Positions 43,501-51,268 of a stretch of DNA of 64,000 nucleotides are shown here, one piece after another. The notes beneath the pieces are model-generated. The model searched no databases. It saw nothing but the letters and a program-made list of their open reading frames with translations, and was not told where the DNA came from. How positions within the stretch are numbered: the first letter of the stretch is position 1; every line of letters starts with the position of its first letter. This DNA is from Agaribacillus aureus (GTDB taxonomy: Bacteria; Bacteroidota; Bacteroidia; Cytophagales; Cyclobacteriaceae): contig JAUJEB010000006.1 in the NCBI GenBank assembly GCA_030442055.1, positions 558,001 through 622,000 of the forward strand. Direction: 5' to 3'. The translations under genes and the position numbers were made by a program.

Positions 43501-44718
43501 GTAAACATCGATCAGGACAAGCTGGAGAGCATTGTTTTCAATCTTTTGACCAATGCCTTTAAGCATACATCTCAGGGAGGTAAAATAGAAGTAATTATTA
43601 ACTTTTTGGAGGAACTTTCTGATACCGAGAACCAAATTATCCGGATCGAAATTAAAGATTCCGGAGTGGGAATCCCGGCGGAGAAAATGAAAGAGGTATT
43701 TGAGCAGTTTTATAGTGAAAGTGAAAAGAAAAACACCATACAAAAGGGCACGGGTATAGGTTTGGCACTTGTCAGGGAACTGGTGATACTGATGAATGGC
43801 GATATCAAGGTGGCCTCAGAGGAGTCGGTGGGCACCACTTTTGTCATCAATTTTGACCTGGACATTTTATCAAAAGAAGTTGGAAAAAAATACCTCCGGT
43901 TAAATGTCCCAAAGAAAAATGCCGGCAAACGGTTAAAGCCGGATGACAGTGCCGGGAAAGATAATGGTCTTCCGGTTTTGTTGATTGCCGAGGACGATCG
44001 CGAGCTGAACCACTTTATTGCCTCACAATTTAGCAATGGCTATCGGGTAACCCAGGCCTTTGATGGCGAACAAGCATATAAACAGGCTTTGAGTGATCCA
44101 CCCGAGCTGGTCATTACGGATCTTATGATGCCGGTATCAGACGGCATTGCGTTGTGTAACCGTTTGAAATCAGAACTGACTACAAGTCATATTCCGGTAG
44201 TAATGTTAACGGCTAAAGGACAGGACGAGGACAGATTGCGCGGCATTCAAACCGGGGCGGACGCCTATCTTGTCAAACCTTTTTCAACCGAACTCCTGGT
44301 CACTACCGTCTCAAAATTAATCGAGGGCCGTAGGCTGCTACGGGAAAAATACAGTAAGTCCATTTTGGTGGAACCTTCCGGTATAACCATCACCCCAATG
44401 GATGAAAAGTTTATGCAACTAGTGCTGGATGTGGTTGACACTCACCTCGACGACCATACCTTTTCTGTAGAACAGCTGGCGAAAGATGCCGGAGTTAGCG
44501 GACCACAACTCTATAGAAAAGTAAAAGCTATAACAGGGTTGAGTCCCAATGAATTCATAAGAGACCTTCGTCTAAAACGGGCGGCAGTACTCTTAAAAGA
44601 AAGTGGCTTGACAATTTCGGAGGTTAGTTATAGAGTAGGATTTAGCAATCCCAAATATTTTTCCCGTTGTTTTCATCAGCAGTTTGGCACTTCTCCTAAG
44701 GAATTTAAGGTAAGCTGA
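40600..44718 (+). CDS. Hybrid two-component system regulator (HTCS)
   Basis: About 1372 residues from ATG 40600 (ATG 40603 is next; a TTG at 40576 would add eight). Positions below count from 40576. Signal peptide ~1-29; about 14 Reg_prop two-bladed-propeller repeats (45-690, e.g. GFIWIGTHTGISRFDG, LWIGTQNNGLI); Y_Y_Y domain (~733-800, RYTYILKGVDNQWN); one transmembrane helix (~814-835); histidine kinase with His876 (NISHEIKTPLTLIKAP) and HATPase (NLLTNAFKHT ... GTGIGLALVRELV); receiver with Asp1182 (LVITDLMMP); AraC-type HTH (~1281-1380). Known role of the family: one-protein sensing of a glycan breakdown product in the periplasm and activation of a utilisation locus. The target here could be the DUF1549/DUF1501 group just upstream. 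Confidence 0.95.
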   Translation: MMRKSVVIGLLIMICLQVHAQRYIADIDNMTVDHGLPDNSVYCFYQDHFGFIWIGTHTGISRFDGYAFKHFQLSTGNESPSPVVEIIGDDHDNLWIATRGSGLYQLNLQTHELSPYVVADMDLGENIFDIYKSSGQTLWTASDKGIFRMEKVSGNHPVPRFIQLSTGQHGQRVDGDIRHIGENNTGHLLFSSYNNILYQSYSNITDTLVRDISCRIILSNYHIQHLLRDNKRETIWMGTSNEGLLMMDSSENVSNFRHLEADKSTLSQNNITGLAQDHNGNIWIATSNRGINWLQNLSGSQEGYFINSNNAARLLKYQKTFEVFNRLADYNIRALFVDDKDILWIGTQNNGLIKVTFKKEVFRHFQQDSHIDNTLAHRDISFPKITRDGGLWIGTWGGGLHYLSPVESSKPNPEYKRFYPVEGDSTSISFHRVFPVFEDRKEILWLGTNGGGLNKLTKDQRTKDRPKFKRYQHDPSNNHSISDNTIRSICEDSKGNIWIGTNKGLNKLMPLQDGFLRYLDTLVIHEIVEDQSGTLWLGTQNNGLVSWNPVLNASRQYRYQAVNGTKQPIHNVRHVIIDRSGVLWLGATTGLFSFNPDSEVFKHYTGVDGIAIRAIESIQIDYKNRLWIGSAEDGLFVYEPEEERFTSFKMTQGRMSNSFTQGSSQSQDGVMFFGSRNGFYSFHPDSVVIGHTLPQTFITEVKAGEKQLPEEIIYQLNRQRPLPLRFNYDEKVISISFSHLSYSPNNPIRYTYILKGVDNQWNTTNVGEHRITYSNLQPGDYTFSVKAAYQNLSGKSAILPIVISPPWWKTWWSYTLAGTLFIFIVFRIRQYRKRLRNESERRFKEKLEREKEERLQQMKLELFTNISHEIKTPLTLIKAPVENLLNSQELTEKNTKYASLIKSNTERLLRLTNQLLDYRKVSLNKMPVKYEALDLVGILEQVCYLFTELAIKNDINFILESNVTSLVVNIDQDKLESIVFNLLTNAFKHTSQGGKIEVIINFLEELSDTENQIIRIEIKDSGVGIPAEKMKEVFEQFYSESEKKNTIQKGTGIGLALVRELVILMNGDIKVASEESVGTTFVINFDLDILSKEVGKKYLRLNVPKKNAGKRLKPDDSAGKDNGLPVLLIAEDDRELNHFIASQFSNGYRVTQAFDGEQAYKQALSDPPELVITDLMMPVSDGIALCNRLKSELTTSHIPVVMLTAKGQDEDRLRGIQTGADAYLVKPFSTELLVTTVSKLIEGRRLLREKYSKSILVEPSGITITPMDEKFMQLVLDVVDTHLDDHTFSVEQLAKDAGVSGPQLYRKVKAITGLSPNEFIRDLRLKRAAVLLKESGLTISEVSYRVGFSNPKYFSRCFHQQFGTSPKEFKVS

Positions 44719-45085
44719 TTATAGCAAAAACAAAACTACGCTCCCGAATCTCAAATAAGGTCATTGATTGTAAAATTGTGTTAACAGGTTGAGGACCCTT
44801 CTGGTTCACAAATAGCAAAGCAGCATTCAATCTTGTGGTGTGCCATGGCCATTATCCCCATAAATCAGTTTCCGGGAAGGGAAATATCAGATCCAATATC
44901 CGTTGTGGCAATCATATAATCTTGATTTATTCAAACCATTGATAATCAGAGTTTTAATCTCTCAAGAAAGACCTCGAAAATTTGATGAGAACAAAAAAAT
45001 AATTGCCAGCCATAGGGGTTGCCCGGTTTTTTACTGACATAAAGGGGAAAACCGAATGTTAATAAAATAAACTATCCATAAGAAA
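44719..45085. other. Intergenic region after the HTCS gene
   Basis: 367 bp without a coding frame. Contains CGGTTTT (45024-45030) / AAAACCG (45048-45054), a small inverted repeat 32 bases before the next ATG, perhaps regulatory. No terminator with a clear U-tract is seen. Confidence 0.4.
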
Positions 45086-45907
45086 ATGAAGAATAATATC
45101 ATAATGCTGTTATCAATATTTTTAGGGTTAACAAGTGCTGGTACCTATGGGCAAGACGTTGATGATATCGACACTAAATTTTGGGGCATTCACATTGGAG
45201 CAGGGACGGGTTTCAGCTCCATTCAGGAGTTAAAAACCTCCGGTGTCATCTTCTCGGGATTATCCACCAACTATCGCCTTGGCTTTGGAAAACGCGCCGA
45301 AAGGTCGCGTTTTGAATTTGATATTAGCCTCACAACAGGTGAAATGAAGGCTCAAACCAACGAAATAAGTTCCGAAAATAAATTCAACGCCAGGCTGAAT
45401 ATTGCCTATCTAAGAAGAATAGCGCCGGAATCCGGCCTTAAGTGGTACCTTGGCCCTGTGCTTGAAGTCCAGGGAATTTTTACTGATAATGCGGATTTAT
45501 CAAACAACAGTAGCTATCTGCTGTATAATAACACGCTTTCTGTCAAAGGACAGGTAGAAAAACAAATCAACAACCGACTTTCACTGACCTATTCGTTGGC
45601 AACGGGTATCGTCGGAATGGTCTATGAAAGGCAAAGCTTTGCTTTCAGTGCTCCGCAGGAACTGTTGGAAAGCGGCCAATACAACAACCGGGCTGGTGAG
45701 CAAACCAGGCTGTACAAGCATGGTAAAATGGCGACGTTGGGTAAATACTATCGCTTCATCTCAGGCTTATCACTTAACCTCAACAGATCCAAAAGTATGT
45801 GGAGGTTAAGTTACAATTGGGATTTTCTGAGATACCGGCAAATAAGTAAGGGCGCTATCACTGCGACCGACCACAATGTTACACTTACTTATATTTTCAA
45901 GGTTTAA
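45086..45907 (+). CDS. Outer-membrane beta-barrel protein of unknown function
   Basis: 273 residues: signal peptide 1-22 (ending TYGQ), then alternating amphipathic strands (FWGIHIGAGTGFSSI, NYRLGFGKRAERSRFEFDISLTTGE, NARLNIAYLRRIA, KWYLGPVLEVQGIF, LSLTYSLATGIVGMVYE, WRLSYNWDFLRYRQ, HNVTLTYIFKV) as in an outer-membrane barrel. It is followed 19 bp later by an S41 protease gene, so the two are likely one operon. Confidence 0.78.
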   Translation: MKNNIIMLLSIFLGLTSAGTYGQDVDDIDTKFWGIHIGAGTGFSSIQELKTSGVIFSGLSTNYRLGFGKRAERSRFEFDISLTTGEMKAQTNEISSENKFNARLNIAYLRRIAPESGLKWYLGPVLEVQGIFTDNADLSNNSSYLLYNNTLSVKGQVEKQINNRLSLTYSLATGIVGMVYERQSFAFSAPQELLESGQYNNRAGEQTRLYKHGKMATLGKYYRFISGLSLNLNRSKSMWRLSYNWDFLRYRQISKGAITATDHNVTLTYIFKV

Positions 45908-45926
45908 AAAATAAAAGACGCTAAAA

Positions 45927-47012
45927 ATGAATAAAATAAATATTTGTATCATAGCTATATTTATGTTGTTAAGCACCCTTATTTCATGCGAGTTTGCCGC
46001 AATGGAAGCCAACCCCGGTAAAGACCACGTCAGCATTTTCAATGAATTCTGGGAGCTTTTTAACACTAAATACGCCATGTTTGATGCCAAAGGCGTGGAT
46101 TGGACGGCGGTTTACAACGATAATCGTGATCTGATCGACAATACTATATCGGATGATTCCCTATTCAGAGTAATGGGCCGGATGGTGTTACTGCTTAAAG
46201 ACGGACACACCAGCCTTAACGGCTTTAACAGCTTATCCTCTGAAGAATTTTCTGCCATCACCGAAAAGTATGATGAAAAAGATCCTTCTGAAATAGATCC
46301 ATTCGTTTTCAGAGATGCTTCGTTCTCTATTTTAGAAGGATTTCCGGAAAATCTGGATACAACCGTTGTAAAGGAAAAGTACCTGAATGGTAAGGTTGAT
46401 ACGGCGGAAGGCATGACTTATACCACTCTTGATGACAATATTGGATATATCGTTTACAGAGATTTCCTGCAGCCTGTTTCAGACGAAAGCATGGACCTTG
46501 TGCTCAGGGCGCTGGCCAATACCAAAGGCATCATTCTGGATGTCAGAGGCAATCAGGGTGGGTCTCCGGCGTTTGCGGAAATCATGGCCAGTCATTTTAC
46601 CGATAAACCCGTGAAAACCGGGTTTGAAAGATTCAAAACCGGACCGGGACCCAATGATTTTAAGGATAGTCCGATTACCATTCATCCTGCCAAGGGCGAA
46701 TTATATACAAAACCTGTAGCGGTACTTACAAATCGCGCGTGTTATAGCGCTACTACGACACTAATTTACAGTATGAATCCCATGCCCCATGTTACGTTTA
46801 TTGGAGGCAGAACAGGAGGAGGAAGTGGTTCCGTTGCAGATGGACATCTGGCCAATGGGTGGCAGTATAGCCTTTCCGTTAGCGAATTTATCGACCACGA
46901 AGGCCGGCATTTGGATGATGGATTTGACCCTGACATTATGGTCAACCTGAACGAGAAGGACAAGAGTCGTGATGAGATTATAGAAAGAGCAAGGTCGGAA
47001 CTGAGAAAATAA
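45927..47012 (+). CDS. S41 family peptidase (lipoprotein)
   Basis: 361 residues with a lipoprotein signal (LLSTLISC, Cys21). A helical N-terminal tail-binding region (FNEFWELFNTKYAMFDAKGVDW) and a TSPc catalytic domain: GIILDVRGNQGGSPAFAEIMASHF, then NRACYSATTTLIYSM with the likely nucleophile Ser274, GGRTGGGSG and LDDGFDPDIMV. There is no PDZ domain, as in the Tricorn/IRBP-like S41 subgroup common in Bacteroidota. Inferred: periplasmic or surface peptidase. It sits between an outer-membrane barrel and a small exported protein. Confidence 0.9.
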   Translation: MNKINICIIAIFMLLSTLISCEFAAMEANPGKDHVSIFNEFWELFNTKYAMFDAKGVDWTAVYNDNRDLIDNTISDDSLFRVMGRMVLLLKDGHTSLNGFNSLSSEEFSAITEKYDEKDPSEIDPFVFRDASFSILEGFPENLDTTVVKEKYLNGKVDTAEGMTYTTLDDNIGYIVYRDFLQPVSDESMDLVLRALANTKGIILDVRGNQGGSPAFAEIMASHFTDKPVKTGFERFKTGPGPNDFKDSPITIHPAKGELYTKPVAVLTNRACYSATTTLIYSMNPMPHVTFIGGRTGGGSGSVADGHLANGWQYSLSVSEFIDHEGRHLDDGFDPDIMVNLNEKDKSRDEIIERARSELRK

Positions 47013-47125
47013 TTTGAATGAAAGACAACCGGATTGTCCTTATATATGTCATACGTTTTAAGTATTTTGAATTTATTAAAGGGTAATCCTCCAAATTATA
47101 AAATTTACCTTAAACCAAATATATT

Positions 47126-47533
47126 ATGAGAATTTTAAAAAATCACGTTTTTAAATTAATGGCCCTTATTTGCGTGTTAACTTCCATTTACGCTTTTAAA
47201 CCGGTCAAATCCGTTTATGAATTTCAAAATATAACTACTGTTGAATCCGTCATTCCGGGTGGACTTGGACGATCCAGGATGATTTCTTCAGATACCAATG
47301 GTCAGTTGGAAGAGAAAAAACTTAAAAACTTCTTTAGCCTGACAGGCATTAATTTCAACAACATCAAGAAGAATGATAAGGATATCTCGGAAAAACTGGC
47401 AGCTTTGCAGAACGAAGGTTGGGAATTAACCAATGTCACCTCTGGCGTATACAGCTCAGGAGTAACTGATGATCTGGGGACCGGTGGCACAGGTATATTT
47501 ATTACGAGGTATTTATTCAGGAGAAGACTATAG
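47126..47533 (+). CDS. Small exported protein of unknown function
   Basis: 135 residues with an N-terminal signal segment (FKLMALICVLTSIYAF). Features: YEFQNITTVESVIPGGLGRSRMI, a helix ISEKLAALQNEGWELTNVTSGV, and a C-terminal strand GIFITRYLFRRRL. The (N/K)xLxxxGWEL element recalls DUF4177-type small domains, but assignment is tentative. Similar proteins with VIPGGLGRSR seem to be usual in marine Bacteroidota. Confidence 0.68.
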   Translation: MRILKNHVFKLMALICVLTSIYAFKPVKSVYEFQNITTVESVIPGGLGRSRMISSDTNGQLEEKKLKNFFSLTGINFNNIKKNDKDISEKLAALQNEGWELTNVTSGVYSSGVTDDLGTGGTGIFITRYLFRRRL

Positions 47534-47594
47534 TGGCCACTTAATAGTAACGTTATTGGCTGTGCTGGTATCTTCATTGTTGTTGATGTTTGCA

Positions 47595-47667
47595 GGTGGC
47601 GGATAGGCTGAATGCCCTGGCATTGCATTTGTCATGTCAGCGAGATGACTTTTTTCTATCCGCCACC
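47595..47667 (+). ncRNA. Predicted three-way-junction RNA structure
   Basis: Outer stem GGTGGCGGATAG (47595-47606) / CTATCCGCCACC (47656-47667), perfect 12 bp. Inside are two hairpins: AATGC-cctg-GCATT (47611-47624) and GTCAT-gtcagcgag-ATGAC (47631-47649), the latter followed by six T. It may be a terminator for the small exported gene, with an alternative closed form, or a small RNA. No known riboswitch class is recognised. Confidence 0.45.
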
Positions 47668-47806
47668 TTTAGATCAATTACTTTGGGATTTCAATATTTT
47701 AACGCTGGTTGGGAAAGTTTGCAAATATATTTTGATCAATAAACTAAGTTATTACAACGTTTCAATATTCCAGGGTGTCTTTTGACTAGATAAACCTTAG
47801 TGACTT

Positions 47807-49051
47807 ATGAATACAATATTGAAATCTACGCAAATATTTTTCGCAGCCATATCATTTTCATTGTTGATGTCATGTAATAGTAGTGACTATGACCAACCGG
47901 AGCCTGAAATTCGTCCATTAACCAATGATGAACAGGAAATAGTTCACGCCTCCAATGAATTTGCTATGAATATGCTATCCGGGATCAATGCGACGCATGA
48001 AGATCAGAATGTCTTTATTTCCCCTTTTAGCATCAGTGCAGCATTATCCATGACTTTGAACGGTGCAAATGGTGAGACCAATGAAGCCATCAAAGAAGCC
48101 ATTGGTCTCAAAAACCTAAGTGACGAAACGATTAATCAGTCGTATAAAGACCTGGTAGCATATATCTATGGATTGGACAAGGGGGTAACACTTAATATAG
48201 CTAATTCCTCCTGGTACAAACAGGGGCTGACCATCCTTTCATCTTTTGAGGATCTTCTGAGAGAATTCTATAGCGCAGAAGTAAAAGAAGCGGATTTTGA
48301 GGACAAGGCTACTGTGGATTTGATCAACAATTGGATAGAGAATGAAACTAATGGGAAAATCAAGGACATGCTGGATGTTATTCCCCCGGATGCCGTGATG
48401 TACCTGATCAACGCAATATATTTTAAGGCCAACTGGTCCGTTCAGTTTGATCCGGATAAAACTGCAAACAGAAGTTTTACCTTAATGGATGGTCAAGTGG
48501 CGCAGGTGCCTACCATGTATGCAAATGCAGTCACTTACTGGAGCAGCTACAACAGTGAAAAGAAACTTCAGCTATTCGATATTCCCTACGGTAATGGAGC
48601 CTACGGATTTACCATCATCATGCCGGACAATCCGTCCGCCATTAATCAGGTCGCCAGTGAATTTACCATAGCGGACATGGAGAAAATGCTTCAGGATGCA
48701 AGTGAAAGTACATTGGAAGCCTACCTGCCCAAATTTAAAATTGAGTTTAAGGAGCTCCTCAACGATTACCTGGTTGCCATGGGTATGGGCGTTGCTTTCA
48801 CAGCGGAGGCAGATCTGTCAAGATTATTTGAGGAAGACCTGAACCTGGCCATCAGCAGGGTGATCCATCAGTCATTTCTGGAAGTGAATGAAGCAGGGAG
48901 TGAGGCAGCGGCTGCCACCGTGGTAGAGATAGTGGAGACTTCCCTTCCCCCAGCATTGCGGGTAGACCAGCCTTTTATATTCTTTATCAGAGAAAGAAAT
49001 AGCAACACGATCCTGTTTTCAGGCAAATTAATCGATCCACAAATTGAATAA
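47807..49051 (+). CDS. Serpin-family lipoprotein
   Basis: 414 residues: lipoprotein signal (LLMSC, Cys23), short acidic linker, then a complete serpin (NEFAMNMLSG...NVFISPFSISAALSMTLNGANGET, LINNWIENETNGKIKDML, YLINAIYFKANWSVQFD, VPTMYANAVTYWS, PFIFFIRERNSNTILFSGKL). The reactive-centre hinge EAGSEAAAATVVEIVETS keeps the small residues of inhibitory serpins (P15 Gly to P9 Ala). Counting from P17 Glu, the scissile bond would be Thr-Ser. Inferred: surface-anchored inhibitor protecting the cell from foreign or own serine/cysteine proteases. Two genes upstream lies an S41 protease. Confidence 0.94.
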   Translation: MNTILKSTQIFFAAISFSLLMSCNSSDYDQPEPEIRPLTNDEQEIVHASNEFAMNMLSGINATHEDQNVFISPFSISAALSMTLNGANGETNEAIKEAIGLKNLSDETINQSYKDLVAYIYGLDKGVTLNIANSSWYKQGLTILSSFEDLLREFYSAEVKEADFEDKATVDLINNWIENETNGKIKDMLDVIPPDAVMYLINAIYFKANWSVQFDPDKTANRSFTLMDGQVAQVPTMYANAVTYWSSYNSEKKLQLFDIPYGNGAYGFTIIMPDNPSAINQVASEFTIADMEKMLQDASESTLEAYLPKFKIEFKELLNDYLVAMGMGVAFTAEADLSRLFEEDLNLAISRVIHQSFLEVNEAGSEAAAATVVEIVETSLPPALRVDQPFIFFIRERNSNTILFSGKLIDPQIE

Positions 49052-49586
49052 TCTTGTCTTTAGGTCAAAAAGTTGATGGCCGCTGGCACTGTCGCCAATT
49101 ATTTCTCGTGCTCCTCCATTGATATGGTGGCAGGCACGGATGACAGTGAACACAAATTGAGAAATATTGGCATTTACAGTTTTATCTTTGGTAAAAAATA
49201 CACCAGGGGCCCTCAATCTAAATATCGGGAAGAGCTTAAAGTTGCGCAATCCTATATAATCAAATAAACTGACGAGGCCAACGGTTATTTATCCACTTCC
49301 GTATGAGAGGGAAAAATACCATTTGGATCAAGAATAATTTGGAAGCAGCCGTATACACGGTTAAACGAAAGCCATTATTTCATCAAACTCGCATGGTAGT
49401 TTACCGTGCGAGTTTTGAGCAAGAACCAGTAACTTGCGCGGAAAGCTGTTTTATCCCTCACCTCCTGCACTTTGACCTAGACTGAAGCACGGGCACCATC
49501 TTGAAAAGTCTGAAATTTACTCCAAGGCAAACCAGATCAAAGAAGTTTTTGCATCATTTAACCTTTTTATTTTGATTTTCATTTTA
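49052..49586. other. Gene-free intergenic region with a long hairpin
   Basis: 535 bp with no believable protein. Contains the hairpin at 49385-49415 reported separately. Short frames here have no family resemblance. Confidence 0.45.
49385..49416 (+). terminator. Strong hairpin, terminator-like
   Basis: AAACTCGCATGGTA (49385-49398), loop GTT, TACCGTGCGAGTTT (49402-49415): 14 pairs with one G-T. Only four T at the end, and it is 334 bp after the serpin gene, so an independent small structured transcript is also possible. Confidence 0.5.
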
Positions 49587-49630
49587 ATTGCTCTATATTT
49601 GTAGAGTAAATAGTATAAAAATAGAGCAAT
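49571..49630 (+). promoter_or_regulatory. Promoter and operator of the blaI-blaR1 pair
   Basis: TTTG (49571-49574), 19 bases, TATATTTG (49594-49601): exact Bacteroidota -33 and -7 boxes. The -7 box is inside the dyad CTCTA-tatttg-TAGAG (49591-49606), and a larger perfect repeat ATTGCTCTAT (49587-49596) / ATAGAGCAAT (49621-49630) reaches to the ATG. Three CTCTA/TAGAG half-sites suggest that the BlaI-type repressor encoded immediately downstream binds here and blocks RNA polymerase. Confidence 0.75.
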
Positions 49631-50005
49631 ATGGCGCTTACCAAAGCTGAGGAGCAGGTAATGAAATACTTGTGGAAACTTGAAAAATCTTTTTTTAAAG
49701 AGCTGAAGGCGGAATTTCCTGATCCTAAACCGGCAACAACAACCATCAACACCTTGCTCAAGCGGTTAATAGACAAGGGGGTTGTGGATTATAAATTATA
49801 CGGCAACAGCCGGGAATATTTCCCGCTGATAAGCAAAAACGACTATTTCTCAAATCACGTTAACGGATTGATTAAAAATTTTTTTAATAACTCTGTTGAA
49901 CAATTTGCTTCCTTCTTTACCAAAGAGGTCGATATAAGTAATGAAGATCTTAAGAAACTCAGAGATATTGTAGACAAGAAATTAAAAAAGAAATCAAATG
50001 ATTGA
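49631..50005 (+). CDS. BlaI/MecI/CopY family transcriptional repressor
   Basis: 124 residues. Winged-helix DNA-binding domain (LTKAEEQVMKYLWKLEKSFFKELKAEFP...TTTINTLLKRLIDKGVVDYKLYGNSREYFPL) and a helical C-terminal dimerisation part. Dimeric family members repress an operon and are cleaved after signalling by a BlaR1-type membrane metalloprotease. The next gene encodes exactly such a protease and overlaps this one by eight bases. The promoter has matching dyad repeats. Confidence 0.94.
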   Translation: MALTKAEEQVMKYLWKLEKSFFKELKAEFPDPKPATTTINTLLKRLIDKGVVDYKLYGNSREYFPLISKNDYFSNHVNGLIKNFFNNSVEQFASFFTKEVDISNEDLKKLRDIVDKKLKKKSND

Positions 50006-51221
50006 ATATTTGCTGGAGTCGACCCTTTGTCTGTCAGTTCTTTATTTCAGCCACGTAGTCCTTTTCAGAAATTCGCGGAATTATCGAATGAATAGAATTA
50101 CCCTGCTATCATCCGTGATTTTTTCTTTGCTTATTCCTGTATTTAAAATCTCGTTAACTGACCTCCCCATCCATGAAACCGTGCAGAAGAGTAATTTCTA
50201 TGAAGCTTTTTCATCTTCGAATTATTTGTCCGCGTCTGAAATTTCAAACAATGTCGCGCTCAAAACTTCTGTCGATATTAGTGTGGTGCTCGTAGCCATC
50301 TATGCGCTTGTTACACTTATATTATTGGCAAGATTTGTATTCAACATTTCACGACTTATCATGAAGGGGTATAAATCCGATAAGATGGATTACAAGGGAA
50401 ATGAATTGACTTTAGTGGAAGAGCAAATCAATGCGTTTAGTTTTTTCAAGGCAATTTTCATTAGCAGGGACCACTACAGAAATGGTACGATAGATGAAAT
50501 GCTGCTATGGCATGAGATGGCCCATAAGCAACAACTGCACTCCGTTGATGTGATAATCATTGAACTTACGCAGGTATTCTTCTGGTTTAATCCATTTGTT
50601 TACCTGTTTAAAAAATTGATTAAAGCGAACCACGAATATCTGGCTGATGAATTTGTGTTGAAATCAGGCGCATGCCCAGTGGAATATTCAAATAAGTTAT
50701 TAGATCATACATTCCAGAACAGAACGCTGGGTTTTACCAGCGGATTTAACCATTTGTTAATTAAAAAAAGACTCACGATGTTATCAAAATTTGAACAAAA
50801 AAAGCGATTTGTCCATCATTTGGCTTTGTTTATCCCAGTGATGGTGGTGTTGTTTTTCATGACGGCCTTTACCAGCTCAAACAGTGTCTTCCAAGACAGG
50901 TCTACCAACATCATACCCACGGAGAAACCGGGAATATTTTATGCCGAAACTTTATTCTGGTCCAGTGAAGATCATGAGGTTTACATGAGAGGGAAAGTGA
51001 AAGTGCGTTATGGCGTCAACCAATTTACAGGAGATGGGTCCTTCGCTATTTTGGGAAAAGTACACTTGCTGATATTTAATGGTAAGCAGGTAGCTATGGA
51101 TTCCTCAATAGCGCTTAACGGGATAAAATGCGAAGTAGTTACCTTAACTAAAGAGGAAGCAATTGAAAAATACGGTTCGAGAGGGAAACTGGGAGCCGTT
51201 GAAATAAGAACAGTAAAATAA
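49998..51221 (+). CDS. BlaR1-type M56 membrane metallopeptidase
   Basis: 407 residues with four likely transmembrane helices (about 7-27, 37-55, 95-118, 275-293). Zinc motif HEMAH (His172) in LLWHEMAHKQQLHSVDVI and second ligand motif NHEYLADEFVL, typical of M56. The C-terminal periplasmic part lacks a penicillin-binding domain and ends in EEAIEKYGSRGKLGAVEIRTVK, the TonB-plug-like tail often seen in Bacteroidota M56 proteins. Inferred: transduces an envelope signal into BlaI cleavage. The signal need not be a beta-lactam. Confidence 0.93.
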   Translation: MIEYLLESTLCLSVLYFSHVVLFRNSRNYRMNRITLLSSVIFSLLIPVFKISLTDLPIHETVQKSNFYEAFSSSNYLSASEISNNVALKTSVDISVVLVAIYALVTLILLARFVFNISRLIMKGYKSDKMDYKGNELTLVEEQINAFSFFKAIFISRDHYRNGTIDEMLLWHEMAHKQQLHSVDVIIIELTQVFFWFNPFVYLFKKLIKANHEYLADEFVLKSGACPVEYSNKLLDHTFQNRTLGFTSGFNHLLIKKRLTMLSKFEQKKRFVHHLALFIPVMVVLFFMTAFTSSNSVFQDRSTNIIPTEKPGIFYAETLFWSSEDHEVYMRGKVKVRYGVNQFTGDGSFAILGKVHLLIFNGKQVAMDSSIALNGIKCEVVTLTKEEAIEKYGSRGKLGAVEIRTVK

Positions 51222-51268
51222 GCTGGTTTTTTTATTTCAAATTTCGTAAAAATCCGAATGATACTACC

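Noticed and set aside
49073-49485. Short plus-strand frames between serpin and blaI
   Set aside because: Low similarity to any protein style, no start signals, and one crosses a strong hairpin.
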